This document shows positions 8,946 to 18,812 of a stretch of 64,000 nt of DNA, piece after piece; within the stretch, counting starts at the first letter, position 1, and every line of letters starts with the position of its first letter. The notes beneath the pieces were generated by a model. It had not been told where the DNA came from. It searched no databases and saw nothing but the letters and a program-made list of their open reading frames with translations. The position numbers were made by a program, and so were the translations under genes. This DNA comes from Phytophthora hibernalis (lineage: Eukaryota; Oomycota; Peronosporomycetes; Peronosporales; Peronosporaceae): assembly GCA_012656075.1 (NCBI GenBank), contig JAAKBF010000119.1, positions 62,001-126,000 of the forward strand. Direction: 5' to 3'.

Positions 8946-9610
8946 GTGGAGGGGGGCGTACCAGGACGAAGATGGCAACCGTCGTGGCTGTCGCCAAGAT
9001 CATGTACCACGCGGCTGAAGGAGCAGGAGACATGGCTCCCTGGTACGACCGGCTCGGCTAGCATGCAAGCAGCCCTGCCATGTCGTGGCACATCGTCTGG
9101 GGTCTGGGGGAACGGCGGGCGAAGAGTCTTGGCCGCTTGAGCATGGCATCGGCGCTGGCATCGGCGCCTGCTGACGTGGATGCTAAAGCGAAATGAGGAC
9201 TGGTGGTCGAGAAGGATGCCGGTATTTGAAAATTCACTAAATTACGATTTAATATTAGCCCTTACCACCGTCGTCCGGAGTATATAATCCCGCGCTGATT
9301 TGCGGATTATTTTCCAGCGTGGCACTGTTGACTCTATTGCAGCTTTCCGGACGGAAATACCCCTTCGTTTCAGATCAATCGCACGCCGCAACCCCAGTAT
9401 TTGTTTCAAAACAATCACATCCGGATTTGACTTGTTTTTTAGTATAGTTTGGATCTCTACAAAACAGATGGATTGGAAACATATTCTGCTGCTGCATCGG
9501 AGCAGTGGATCGACAAAGGAAGTCTTCCCTCCCGCTCTAGCTGCGCCTTCCTCATATGCCGAGGCTTGAAGTCGTTATCCCCACGCTGGATAATGCACTG
9601 GTCCAAAATC
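8946..9610. other. Intergenic between the tRNA-like gene and the mariner relic
   Basis: No supported gene. The stretch probably includes the 3' end of the mariner element, but no terminal inverted repeat was recognised. Confidence 0.5.
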
Positions 9611-10720
9611 CTATAGGCTCAGGAAGGCAGAGTTAATTGTTTGAGGCGGCAGCTCCCAATTGGCCTCAGTGATCGACTCAATCAACTCGTCAATCGTCTG
9701 GGGACTTTTCAGGCGCTGTCGAGCTTGAATTGCAGTGAACAAGCCCAAATCCAAATTAGATCTGGGCTGTTCGGGAGCTGACAGCGGAGCTCTACCAGCC
9801 TGCCACATCGGGCGGAAGCCTCGAGGAAACCAGCATCGCTCGGCGGAATATTCGCCGGGGCATTATCTTGCTGAACAACAATTGAATCGTTGTTCTCAGG
9901 TCAGCGAGCACAGATCGCAGGTAGGACGTGCGTGACTAGCATCTGCCTGTACGACTCTTTCGTCACAGAAATCTCCCTTGTGTCCAGTTTTCCAGCTGAA
10001 CGGCGGCGACTTGATCGCTTGGCAGGGACTTGTACGACGAATGCTCACACACCGAGCTTTCCGTCGAAACGCGGTTGCGTTTGTCCGTCGAAAAGAGGGC
10101 GTGCAAAAGCAGCGAGGACCATGACGCGCGTGATATAACGCTTGCTCTTGGCACGGCGGGTGGGGACAACTTCAGCGGGTAGAAGTAGGTACCGACGCGT
10201 CGGTTGCGTGATGTAGAAGATTTTCTTATCAACATGCATCATGTTTAACATGTCTGAAAACAGAAGCGTAGCCGCGTCGAGCAAAAATCGCAAGTGCGCC
10301 TGTCGATTGGCCTCGGTAAGCAAAGGCTTAACCAAGCTCATGACGTTGCGTAATTACCCCGCCTTAATCCATCGATGAAGGGTTGTCGGGGGAGGAGCCC
10401 ACAAGCTGACGCCGCAGACCGGACAGTGCTGCGAGCTGCCAAAGGGACCCCACGCAATCACTCGAGATCTTCAGAGCAATCAACGGTACGCCAACCAGTC
10501 AAGTTCATGCGCGACATAGCTACGTAGAGCCCCGTGAGATCTGCTTCTTCCTTGTCGCGGCTCCACAAGGCGACACGGTGGAAGGGTGGATGCCGTTGGC
10601 AGCAGCAACTGCTCGGTGAGCACTTTTGGCGAGTACACTGCCCGAGGCAAGCTGCAAGAGGTCCGAGATGATGCGTTGGCACTGCGCCGTCGTAATGTTT
10701 TCGTGCGGCGTGCAGACGTA
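9611..10720 (-). pseudogene. Mariner-family transposase relic
   Basis: Three blocks on the minus strand follow the transposase order. The first, near 10600-10695, is a helix-turn-helix segment that includes NGIHPSTVS. The second, at 10045-10341, has NRQAHLRFLLDA and MHVDKKIFYITQ, matching the VHVDEKWF region with the first catalytic Asp. The third, at 9611-9808, has LDLGLFTAIQARQ and TIDELIESITEA, typical of the carboxyl end. The usual PDLN segment with the last catalytic acid is altered (PRSNLDLG). Frame changes separate the blocks. It is non-functional. Confidence 0.65.
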
Positions 10721-11045
10721 ACTTGTTGGGGTGCGGTGGGTGTGATGGGCATGGTGCTAGTGCTAGTTGTCTCGGGGATGGGCGAAATCGATAATGATCT
10801 AAAGCCAAGCTCGCTTTGGCCGGCTGCTTCGCGGCCCGGGCGCCAATCAAATGAATGGACTGGGGCGAGTTCTTGGTCGCCGGTGGAGCTCAACACACCA
10901 ATGAAATCGCAAAGGGCAGTGGCGTCGATTGCTACCAATAAGAGTTAACCGATAGTGTCTCACTGAAGTGTTTTGTTGCGATTGTTTCGAAACGGAGTGG
11001 TATGTATTACGGGTGGAGAAGATTTTGAATTTATTATTATTATAG
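10721..11045. other. Short intergenic interval before SWEET copy B
   Basis: No supported gene. The mariner 5' end is probably here. Just before 11046 the DNA is AT-rich (TTATTATTAT) downstream of the SWEET B stop. Confidence 0.45.
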
Positions 11046-11840
11046 CTAAATTATATGAATCTCCACCGGTCTAACAAACATCAAGTGATATAGGGTTTTT
11101 CCAAAATATCCATAATTGCAATAATGTATATTATTGTCGACAGGAGTATTGAAATGATTGCGAATGACGGATCCCTCTTCCAGCAGTTTCTCGGCCTTGT
11201 CATTTTGCTTTCGTGGGAAAATGACAATGAGGACCACTTGCACAAAGCACAGAACCCCACCGATGGCATTCGGAACGAGGACGTAATAGTTCGTCTGCAT
11301 GATGCCGTACACCGACCAGAGTACGCCGTTGATGAAGCCGGAGATGGCCATGGGCGCCGCGATGACCTCGGAGTTTTTCGTCTTGACGACGTCCCCGAGC
11401 AGCATGAGCGGCGCACCGAACATGATGACGGCCATGACGTCTGCGAAGTAGCCGAGCACCTTGGCGATGGAGTCGTCATCTTGCGAGCTCAGGAATCGAT
11501 ACAGGATCAACGCGATCGTGACAGCGAAGACAAAAGCGAAGAAACCGATGTAGCGTCCGCGGAATTCTCGCTCGTAGGCAATGCAGACGCCTGAAAAGAT
11601 GGCCCCCAGAACAGCACCGAGGCAATTGACGGCACCCACGGGGAAGAAGGAGTGGTCTGCCCACGAGTAGATGACCCACCCCATCGACTGCGCGTACATC
11701 ATGGCGAGCGGATAGTAGTTGAGGCCCGCGATACTTCGCTTCTTATGGGCAGCCCACACCCGGACCATGCTCAGGAAGATGCACGCTGTAGCGATCGTGG
11801 AGAGAACGTTGATAACGGTTTCAGCTGCGTCGGACGCCAT
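11046..11840 (-). CDS. SWEET (MtN3/saliva) sugar transporter, copy B
   Basis: Same protein as copy A over the first 225 or so residues, with both MtN3 repeats and about seven membrane segments intact and no frameshift in the core. The start is set at 11840 because the core promoter lies at 11871-11886. A Met at 11954 that would add 38 residues is upstream of that promoter and absent from copy A. After EEGSVIR (near 11157) the sequence departs abruptly from copies A and C and runs through a novel hydrophilic-to-aromatic tail of about 35 residues to 11046. This suggests a 3' rearrangement. It is the best candidate for a working transporter. It faces away from dehydrogenase copy B, so the two form a divergent pair. 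Confidence 0.88.
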   Translation of the reverse strand: MASDAAETVINVLSTIATACIFLSMVRVWAAHKKRSIAGLNYYPLAMMYAQSMGWVIYSWADHSFFPVGAVNCLGAVLGAIFSGVCIAYEREFRGRYIGFFAFVFAVTIALILYRFLSSQDDDSIAKVLGYFADVMAVIMFGAPLMLLGDVVKTKNSEVIAAPMAISGFINGVLWSVYGIMQTNYYVLVPNAIGGVLCFVQVVLIVIFPRKQNDKAEKLLEEGSVIRNHFNTPVDNNIHYCNYGYFGKTLYHLMFVRPVEIHII

Positions 11841-11870
11841 TTTCGTGTAGGAGCTTGGAAAGTAACTGGA

Positions 11871-11886
11871 GAAAATGAAAGTGAGC
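11871..11886 (-). promoter_or_regulatory. INR+FPR core promoter of SWEET copy B
   Basis: The minus strand reads GCTCACTTTCATTTTC about 30-45 bases before the start codon. It contains the initiator TCACTTT and a perfect CAWTTT flanking element, with spacing one base shorter than the consensus. Confidence 0.65.
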
Positions 11887-14448
11887 TGGAACTGCTGAAT
11901 ATCGAGACGTCTTCTAGCGGTGACCTTCCGATGCAGCAAGAAACAGAAAAACATATTGTCGATTTGAGAGAGGCGGAGCGGTCAAACCGCAGGATTGTGC
12001 TGGAAAGCATCCTGACGTTGAAGTTCTCAGGAGGAGTGTGCACAGTTTTTGTTGTTGTGCTCGCGTTGTGTAGACCCCCAAGCATCTCCGAACGTGTGGT
12101 GAGAGAAAATGCGTCATGACGCGACAACTCCACTGCAACCCAAGCAAAACGCAACATGGCCGCGGTATTGTGGTTGAAGAGGGACCACTCGGTCACCACA
12201 TTGAGGTGAGGATATTCTGAAGATTCGACGATCGGATTCTCGCCTGCTTCACTGCGCTGACATTTCTGCTCCCACGGCGCATCGGTCTATAACACATTGA
12301 AACAATCAGGGATCCAGTGATTCTGTTCTGTGTATATTAACTGGTCAAACATGATACTTGAATTTACTGACGTTTCTCTGATCCAAGCCAGCATTTGGTT
12401 ACACAATTTGTGTATGTTGCTTTGTCCAAGGTATTTCAACAAACCCAAAAACTACAAGGAGGAATAGAGCATTCAGCAACGAGCGTGCTTGAGGTCAGCT
12501 GCAGTCTGCAGGCAGTTCAAATATAAGAATAAGACAACAAAAACTTATGGATGCCGTAATAATTTAACTTCAAATACTTTTGCTTCGAATATTCTCCCTA
12601 AAGGGGACTCGATCTTTTAATAAAACCTCTTACCTTTTATGCATATACTTTTAAAAAACTTCTTTCTGGAAGGACGCCAGTTTACAAATATCTTTGAAAT
12701 CGATAGACCTGTTATATAAGATCCATGTCAGATTTTTAGTCGAAATCGGTGGGTGTCCACTCTTTAATTAGATGAAGGTGTAGCCAAATGAAACCTCTGC
12801 TTAGTCAGATCAAGATACTTTACCCTTAATTTATAATAACCGGCTGACAATGAAAACACCCAGATGAATGTCGACCGTAGCGGCCACGGGTAACATCAAA
12901 ACCCACCCACCCCACTGAATGTTGCTTGAAGGAAATGGGTTAAACAAAGATTATCAGCTATAAGCCTTAAAACCCAGTACGCTAAACATCTTTGTCACTT
13001 CATCGAGCGCAAGTAGAATCCAAGTGTTGGCCGCTTCAGTCTCGTATATCTGATAGAAATACGCCGTACAAGTACGTAGTTTTCCACCAACTAAAATTGA
13101 ATACAAGACAACGAAAATGTACGAGAACGAATACACTGGTTAGTGTTCGGCCAAACGACTACTTCATCAGGGTCTGTGTTGTAACTATACTGTAGCAGCT
13201 TTGGCGCGTTGAGTGAGTGTTTGGACGGAGAGAAGGAGAGGACGAACGCTTGTGCAGTTGCGAGTGAAACTCAAAGTGGTATTAGTTTAGCCACGTTTCG
13301 TGCACGAGGAGGAAAGCACGAAGCCTAAAAAACCTTTCACTAGCAACCCAAGATAGTTGGCTGTCATCCACGATGGATGGCGTTCCCCAATCAACCAAGG
13401 TTTGCGAGTGGATTCCCAGCTGTACTGGGACCTGACCGAACATGAGTGACCACGAGAGAGTCGAAGTTGAGTCCCGTACTCTCATATACTGGTATGGGAA
13501 TTGCGTCCCCAACACAATACAGAGTTCTTTGCCAAGGAACTCTGCAACAGGAATCAATCCAGAGCTTCTCCGTGTAAAACACGCGTTAGTTATTTTTCAC
13601 CTTTAAAGGTTCCATGCCGACGAAACGTGGGATTCGATTTTAATTTAAATCGTGTATTTTTACAGGCTATGATTGGTGAGTGAACAGATCCATGATGCTC
13701 ACGTTCATACATGTACCATATGTTAACCAGCTCGAGCCCTGTTATGTGATAGGGTAATTACCAATGGTAAGTCAGGGTTGTTAAATTTTTAATATCTTAG
13801 TTTTATATTTCCTATCTGAAGATAACCTTGCCTACTGGTACATGTACTTTATTAATAGTACATGTATGAGGTTATCCAAACTTCAGCTCACGTTTGCTAT
13901 GCCATTTGCACAAAATATCAACAGTCGGTTTAAAATGAGGGGATACAGACCCTACTAGCCATTGCATCATGCCAAAAAATGGAACAGTTGCCTCAGCTAT
14001 AACTACAAGTTAACAAGACAAGTTAACATGATTTTACCGCAACCGCCCAGCTAACACGAGTGGAGCTGCTAAGCATCCTCGACCTCGATGTAGTCGTAAA
14101 CGTTTACGACCCTATCGAGGTCAAGGATGTTAACTAAATCAGCCAGCGCTTGGTTATTAATGTTGCAAATTCTGAAGATCACCTGCCCAAGGTTTCACCA
14201 CTGCAGCCTAAGGTTATCCAACCTTCAAGTTCAAGGCTTCAACACACTAATCGACGATAACAAGCTTATCGTGAACCCGTAACGTTGGCTCGTTCTCAAC
14301 AATCCCCTCAAGCCAGCCGTGATGGTGGTTGAAACTCTCTGTGACGTTTGGGAGTCGATCCTGGCATGATGCTATTGTCCAGCCTCTTCTCAGAGCTCAC
14401 TTTCCGATCCCACACCAACGGGACAACAATAACCAATACTCCTCGACA
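11887..14448. other. Divergent intergenic region between SWEET B and dehydrogenase B
   Basis: Contains the duplicated upstream block 11962-12330 (also at 3436-3830), gene-poor AT-rich DNA at 12.4-13.7 kb, and then 13.7-14.45 kb, which aligns with 4.0-4.63 kb upstream of dehydrogenase A. The copies share phrases such as GAGGTTATCCAAACTTCAGC but differ by many substitutions and indels. No gene is supported at 12.4-13.7 kb. Confidence 0.65.
14074..14129. promoter_or_regulatory. 56-nt near-perfect palindrome upstream of dehydrogenase B
   Basis: The left arm CATCCTCGACCTCGAT and right arm ATCGAGGTCAAGGATG pair with one mismatch around a central TCGTAAACGTTTACGA. The counterpart at 4236-4291 has the same length and centre. 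Conservation of a dyad in otherwise diverged flanks suggests function or a shared foldback insertion. Confidence 0.6.
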
Positions 14449-14769
14449 ATGGTTCCTTAGGTATTATACGTTCTACGTCATGCCCGAGGACTTCTGCTAC
14501 AAGCTGCCGGCCAACGTCTCCATGCAGGAAGGCGCCATGCTCGAGCCCACCGCTGCGGCTGTGCACTTCTGCCGCATGGCCAAGGTGCAGCCTGGCAACA
14601 GCGTCGTGGTCTTTGGTGTTGGGCCCGTGGGCATGTTGGCCTGCAAGGTGGCGCGCTACGTGTTCGGAGCCACGACAGTCGTCGGCGCGGACATGAACGA
14701 CGCGCGCCTCGAGTTCGCCCTGCAGCATGGAGCCACGCACGTCTTCAAGAGCAAGGCAGGGACTATGCC
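14449..14769 (+). pseudogene. Polyol dehydrogenase copy B, 5' part (deleted and interrupted)
   Basis: The exon 1 equivalent is at 14449 but its fourth codon is TAG instead of CAG. Sequence homologous to 4650-5086 of copy A is missing (a 437-base deletion), so the intron acceptor, the zinc-binding half and the catalytic cysteine are gone. At 14471 the coding sequence resumes with FYVMPEDFCYKLP and continues, at about 97% identity to copy A, through the GVGPVG Rossmann motif to 14769. There a Ty3/gypsy element is inserted. The core promoter GCTCACTTTCCGATCC at 14395 is retained. No active enzyme can result. Confidence 0.85.
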
Positions 14770-15296
14770 TGTAGTGGATCCTGGACTATTTCCAGCTTGG
14801 ATCACCTCAGCGGAACCTCAAGGCTTCCACCAGGCATCCGGTTCGGGCGATGAGCGGCGTCGAGTGATGTCAGGTTAATATTTCAGGTGCACCCGGATGT
14901 GTCCGACGGCCGCCAGGTGGAGGTCGAAGTATCTGACTATCGCCAGGCTGTGGACAATGGGTGCAGTCTGTTATGCCAGCAAAGGCAGCTAGTGTCTTGC
15001 TGAGTTGTATAAGGATTTAGTAAGCCCAACTGCATGTTTCCTTTGGCAGGAGTTGCATGTACATTCTCACGGTTTGTCAGGCAGGTGGCCTCTGCCGATG
15101 ACGGTCCGTATCACTGAGGGCATGTCCAGGAAGAGCTCGGGCTGGTTACCATCAGCACCCGTAGTCTCTCCACATCTCTCACTTTCCAATCTTCTACCTG
15201 ACCAACACATCAATACATTCGGCTCTATTTCCGTGCGGGTTGGCCCCGCATTGCTGTGTTGGAGTTTTTGGTGATTCGGACCCGGGCGACACTACA
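14770..15296 (+). repeat. 5' LTR of the gypsy element
   Basis: Starts TGTAGTGGATCC and ends GACACTACA. It contains an INR/FPR-like core promoter (CTCACTTTCCAATCTTC) at 15178-15194. Relative to the 3' LTR it lacks 10 bases after GATGAGCGGC and has five substitutions. Confidence 0.92.
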
Positions 15297-15434
15297 AAAA
15301 TCCTTTAGTAGAATTACTACTGCTGCGTCGCTGCCGACACCTTAGACCGCGACCTACAGTGGCACCGAAGCCATATCAACTACATCGACGACTCAAGGAT
15401 CCTGATCGTCGGTGGACCCCAAGGACCAGCTGCG

Positions 15435-17375
15435 ATGATACGCGCTGCTGGAACAGACGGCCCGATGGGTACTGTCTCTCTTTTCACTCCGATTCTGCCG
15501 CACATGATCGAGTCAGTCTCGCATGAGGCCCTTGTGAAGTGGAAGCTGGATCGTCGAGACTACGAGGCCAAGATGCAAGCTCGCTGCCGTGTGACTGGTG
15601 AAGACTACAACGCGGTGGTGCAGTCGGTGCGTGACTCGCTCGAACCCCGCCTCCTCGACGTCTTCTGCGAGATGAACCTCAACGTGGAGTCGGGCAATGC
15701 CACCGAGGGCATGCTGATTGCGGAGATTGAGCACATCGTCAGCCGCGTCAAGAACACCACGCTTCCGGTCATCGAGCAGCTGTTTGACAGACTGCTTAAG
15801 ATGAACATGAGCGAGAGCGACGTGAACGCGCGCATGATCGACTGCTACAAGAGTTTCAGCGCTATCGTGGCCGACCACGGCCTGACGAAGTGCTTCACTG
15901 GTACTAATGGTGCGAAGCAGAAGTGCAAGGTGCTGATCGCGAACCTGCTGCCAAAGGCATTGAGAAACGAAGTGAAGCAGTGCTTGCGCTTTACCCACGC
16001 TGATGCCACCAAGGATGCCAAGGCTCTGTTCCGTCTCGTACTGGAGAAGGCGCACGAACTGGAGCGCGAACACCAACGCCTGCGACTGCAGCGGCGTGAA
16101 ACTGCTCGGCCGTTTGACAAACAGAAGCCACGAACCGAACAGTCGAAGAAACCGAAGCGGCGCTGGGAGTCCAAGAAACCTGCTGTTGCTGACCCAAGTA
16201 CAGCGACCGCGGTGACGAACCCGAGCAGAGGCAAGCCCGACTCGAAGTCGAAGCCTTCGAGCTCGTCAAGGCCATGCCCGAAGTGCGACGAGTTGCACTG
16301 GCTGCGTGAGTGCCCACAAGCTACTCCGAAGGAGCGAGAGGAGCTCTGGAAGAAGCTGCGTGACGCTCGCCAAGGCAAGAAGGCCAAGACCAAGCGACTT
16401 GGTGAAATGCTGCCATCTACTGATCGCGTTGTAAGTTTGAATGGCAAGCTGGAGCTGCCGTACTGTCCTGACAGCGGGTCAGACTACACTGTGATCGGAC
16501 GTTCACACTGGGAGCAGTTGAAGGCGATTGACCCCACCGTAGAGGTGGAGGAACTCATCCCGATCCTAAAGCAGACGTTCGACTCGACTATGGTGACGGC
16601 CAAATGGAAGGCCAAGCTACAAGTGCCTATTCATACTGCCGTTGGTCCAGTGGAACCAATGAACGCGGTTGATGTCCTTGTGGTGGACGTAGACGACGGA
16701 GAATTCATAGTGGGCAATGACATATTGACCTCTCTGGGGATCGACGTTGACCGTCAACTCGAACAACTCGCTACGCGCTGTGATGATGAGACCAGTGGTG
16801 ACCCAATCGAGATCGAGGCAGATGAAATACCTGTCAAGCTGGATGGATCAGGCCCAAGTGGAGACCAGGACATCTTTGCAGCTGTGGAGAGATTGATTGA
16901 CCGTGCTATCGAGAACGGGTTCCCGTTGGAACACGTGGAGGTTTTGCGCACTACTGTCCATGCGTACGATGTGTGGAGACTGGAGCTGCGCGATGACCCC
17001 GCGGCAAACATACCGCCACTTGAGGTGCACCTGAAGGATGGGGCTCGTCCTACTAAGTGTAAGCACCGCAAATATCCTCCCCAGATCAGACAGTTCCTAC
17101 GTGAATTTAACTCGCGTCTTGTGGAACTAGGACTCGTCTACGAGAATCCGAAGAGTCGATGGTCGAGTCCCGTCCTGCCAGTCAAGAAGTCAGCGGACGT
17201 GATGGATTGGCGACAGGCTACGGATTACAGGGTTCGCAACGATCAGACTGATGTCATGGCGGCAGTGATGCCAATTCTCGCTCTAGTATTGGAAAATGCA
17301 CGTGGAATGAAGCACTTTGGACTCTTTGACTTTCTTAAGGGATTCTGGCAGTTGCTTCTAGCTGAACTGTGCTAA
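15435..17375 (+). CDS. Gypsy Gag, protease and amino part of reverse transcriptase
   Basis: A 646-codon frame. The amino half is a Gag-like helical region rich in charged residues. Near residue 275 a zinc knuckle is present, CPKCDELHWLRECP (C-x2-C-x4-H-x4-C). Near residue 345, YCPDSGSDYTVIG is the retropepsin active site (D-S-G). From about residue 560 the RT fingers begin (SRWSSPVLPVKK, TDYRVRNDQT). The frame stops at TAA 17373-17375 inside RT, although sense continues in the same frame (EWMSYM) for about 15 codons before a frame change. The stop therefore looks like a mutation or an error, not a domain boundary. Gag and pol share one frame here. Confidence 0.85.
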   Translation: MIRAAGTDGPMGTVSLFTPILPHMIESVSHEALVKWKLDRRDYEAKMQARCRVTGEDYNAVVQSVRDSLEPRLLDVFCEMNLNVESGNATEGMLIAEIEHIVSRVKNTTLPVIEQLFDRLLKMNMSESDVNARMIDCYKSFSAIVADHGLTKCFTGTNGAKQKCKVLIANLLPKALRNEVKQCLRFTHADATKDAKALFRLVLEKAHELEREHQRLRLQRRETARPFDKQKPRTEQSKKPKRRWESKKPAVADPSTATAVTNPSRGKPDSKSKPSSSSRPCPKCDELHWLRECPQATPKEREELWKKLRDARQGKKAKTKRLGEMLPSTDRVVSLNGKLELPYCPDSGSDYTVIGRSHWEQLKAIDPTVEVEELIPILKQTFDSTMVTAKWKAKLQVPIHTAVGPVEPMNAVDVLVVDVDDGEFIVGNDILTSLGIDVDRQLEQLATRCDDETSGDPIEIEADEIPVKLDGSGPSGDQDIFAAVERLIDRAIENGFPLEHVEVLRTTVHAYDVWRLELRDDPAANIPPLEVHLKDGARPTKCKHRKYPPQIRQFLREFNSRLVELGLVYENPKSRWSSPVLPVKKSADVMDWRQATDYRVRNDQTDVMAAVMPILALVLENARGMKHFGLFDFLKGFWQLLLAELC

Positions 17376-18811
17376 GAGTGGATGTCCTACATGACAGACG
17401 AGAAAATCTTCACTCCCGACGGGTACCACAGGGCTGCGCCGACGCAGCCATCCATTTCCAGAAAACGATGGAAGAATGCTTCGCTACGCTGATCTATGAG
17501 CACCTGCTCATCTGGATAGACGACCTATTGCTGTACGCCATGGATATCGAGGTATACCTGCAGAAGCTCGCTGAGCTATTCTCGCTGCTGAACCAATTTG
17601 GGCTGAAGCTGAGTGCGAAGAAGTCCAGCCTGTACCAGACTGAAGTAAAGTGGTGTGGGCGATTGATTGATCAGCATGGAGTACGACACGACCCTGAGAG
17701 GATAGATACCCTCCGCTCACTGCCATACCCGACAACTGCCGGCGAATTGCAGCAGTTTGTTTGTGCGATCAACTGGATGCGGGAAAGCATCATCGACTTC
17801 GCACGCCAAGTCTCACCTCTTCAGCGCCGACTCGACGAAGCAATGGCCAGCACAAAGCGAACTCGCCGTGTTGTCGCCGGCATCCAGATCGAGTTGAACC
17901 AGGAGGAGCGTGACGCTTTCGACAAGGTGAAGGAAGTGCTGGCAACGTCTGCCACATTGGCTTTCCCTGATGATACTGCAACGACGAGTTTGTTCACTGA
18001 TGTCTCGGACATCGGATTGGCTGCTATCGTCATCCAAGTGAAGGACTACGACGTAAAACGCCCAGCCACTGAGCAACAACACCGTTTGGTCCAATGCATG
18101 AGTGGAACCTTCACAGACAGCGAGCTGAACTGGACTGTCATCGAGAAGGAGGCCTTTCGAATTGTGTTGGCTTGCGAGAAGATGGACTACTTGTTGCTCC
18201 GTCCGCAGCTATTCCGCATGTTCTGCGTTCATAGAAACCTTATTCACGTTTTCGCGCCACACGAGAGTGTTAAAAAGCACATCAAAGGCAACCTTCTCCG
18301 GTGGGCGATGAAACTGATGAACTTCCGATACATTGTGGAGCATGTGCCAGGCCCTGACAACGTCTGGGCTGACATGATATCGCGCTGGGCCGGCAATCAC
18401 GCTCCCATCGCCACGGTGAAGCGGATCAAGGCAGTGCGTCAACAACAAACTCCATCTCGACCACGACTCAGACCTCTCGATGATGACGGTTTCGTCTGGC
18501 CTACGTTCGATGAACTTACAACTGTCCTAGCGCAGTATGACCGGCCAGCAGAAGCGGCAACTGCAGCGAATGGAACTACCACGCTGAACGCCCGGATTTG
18601 GGTACCCTTGAGGGCGACGGAGCTGATCCAGCGGCTGTGCATCATTGCGCACTGCGGAGCCCAAGGCCACCGTGGCCAAAAGGCTATGATCGCTCACCTC
18701 CAGAGACTCTTCGTGATTGACCATCTTGCAGCGACAGTTTCCAAGTTTGTGAACGATTGCTTGCTGTGTTTGCATTGTCGAGGGGAAGATTATCCCTCGG
18801 CCGTGGGGTGA
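17369..18811 (+). CDS. Gypsy reverse transcriptase (catalytic part), RNase H and integrase zinc finger
   Basis: The sequence resumes in a second frame with RVPQGCADAAIHFQ and the RT catalytic box IWIDDLLLYA (two Asp). The RT thumb follows, then RNase H with LFTDVSDIGLAAIVIQ (first catalytic Asp) and DNVWADMISR near its end. The segment then enters the integrase HHCC finger: H-x5-H in AHCGAQGH and C-x2-C in CLLCLHC. The frame is lost at about 18780-18811, just after the finger, by one base. The listed start is only where the frame opens. Product with the neighbouring segments would be a single Pol polyprotein. Confidence 0.85.
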   Translation: MLRVDVLHDRRENLHSRRVPQGCADAAIHFQKTMEECFATLIYEHLLIWIDDLLLYAMDIEVYLQKLAELFSLLNQFGLKLSAKKSSLYQTEVKWCGRLIDQHGVRHDPERIDTLRSLPYPTTAGELQQFVCAINWMRESIIDFARQVSPLQRRLDEAMASTKRTRRVVAGIQIELNQEERDAFDKVKEVLATSATLAFPDDTATTSLFTDVSDIGLAAIVIQVKDYDVKRPATEQQHRLVQCMSGTFTDSELNWTVIEKEAFRIVLACEKMDYLLLRPQLFRMFCVHRNLIHVFAPHESVKKHIKGNLLRWAMKLMNFRYIVEHVPGPDNVWADMISRWAGNHAPIATVKRIKAVRQQQTPSRPRLRPLDDDGFVWPTFDELTTVLAQYDRPAEAATAANGTTTLNARIWVPLRATELIQRLCIIAHCGAQGHRGQKAMIAHLQRLFVIDHLAATVSKFVNDCLLCLHCRGEDYPSAVG

Positions 18812-18812
18812 A

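Noticed and set aside
11841..11954. A start for SWEET B at Met 11954
   Set aside because: It lies upstream of the core promoter at 11871-11886 and the extra residues are absent from copy A, which begins at the homologous ATG.
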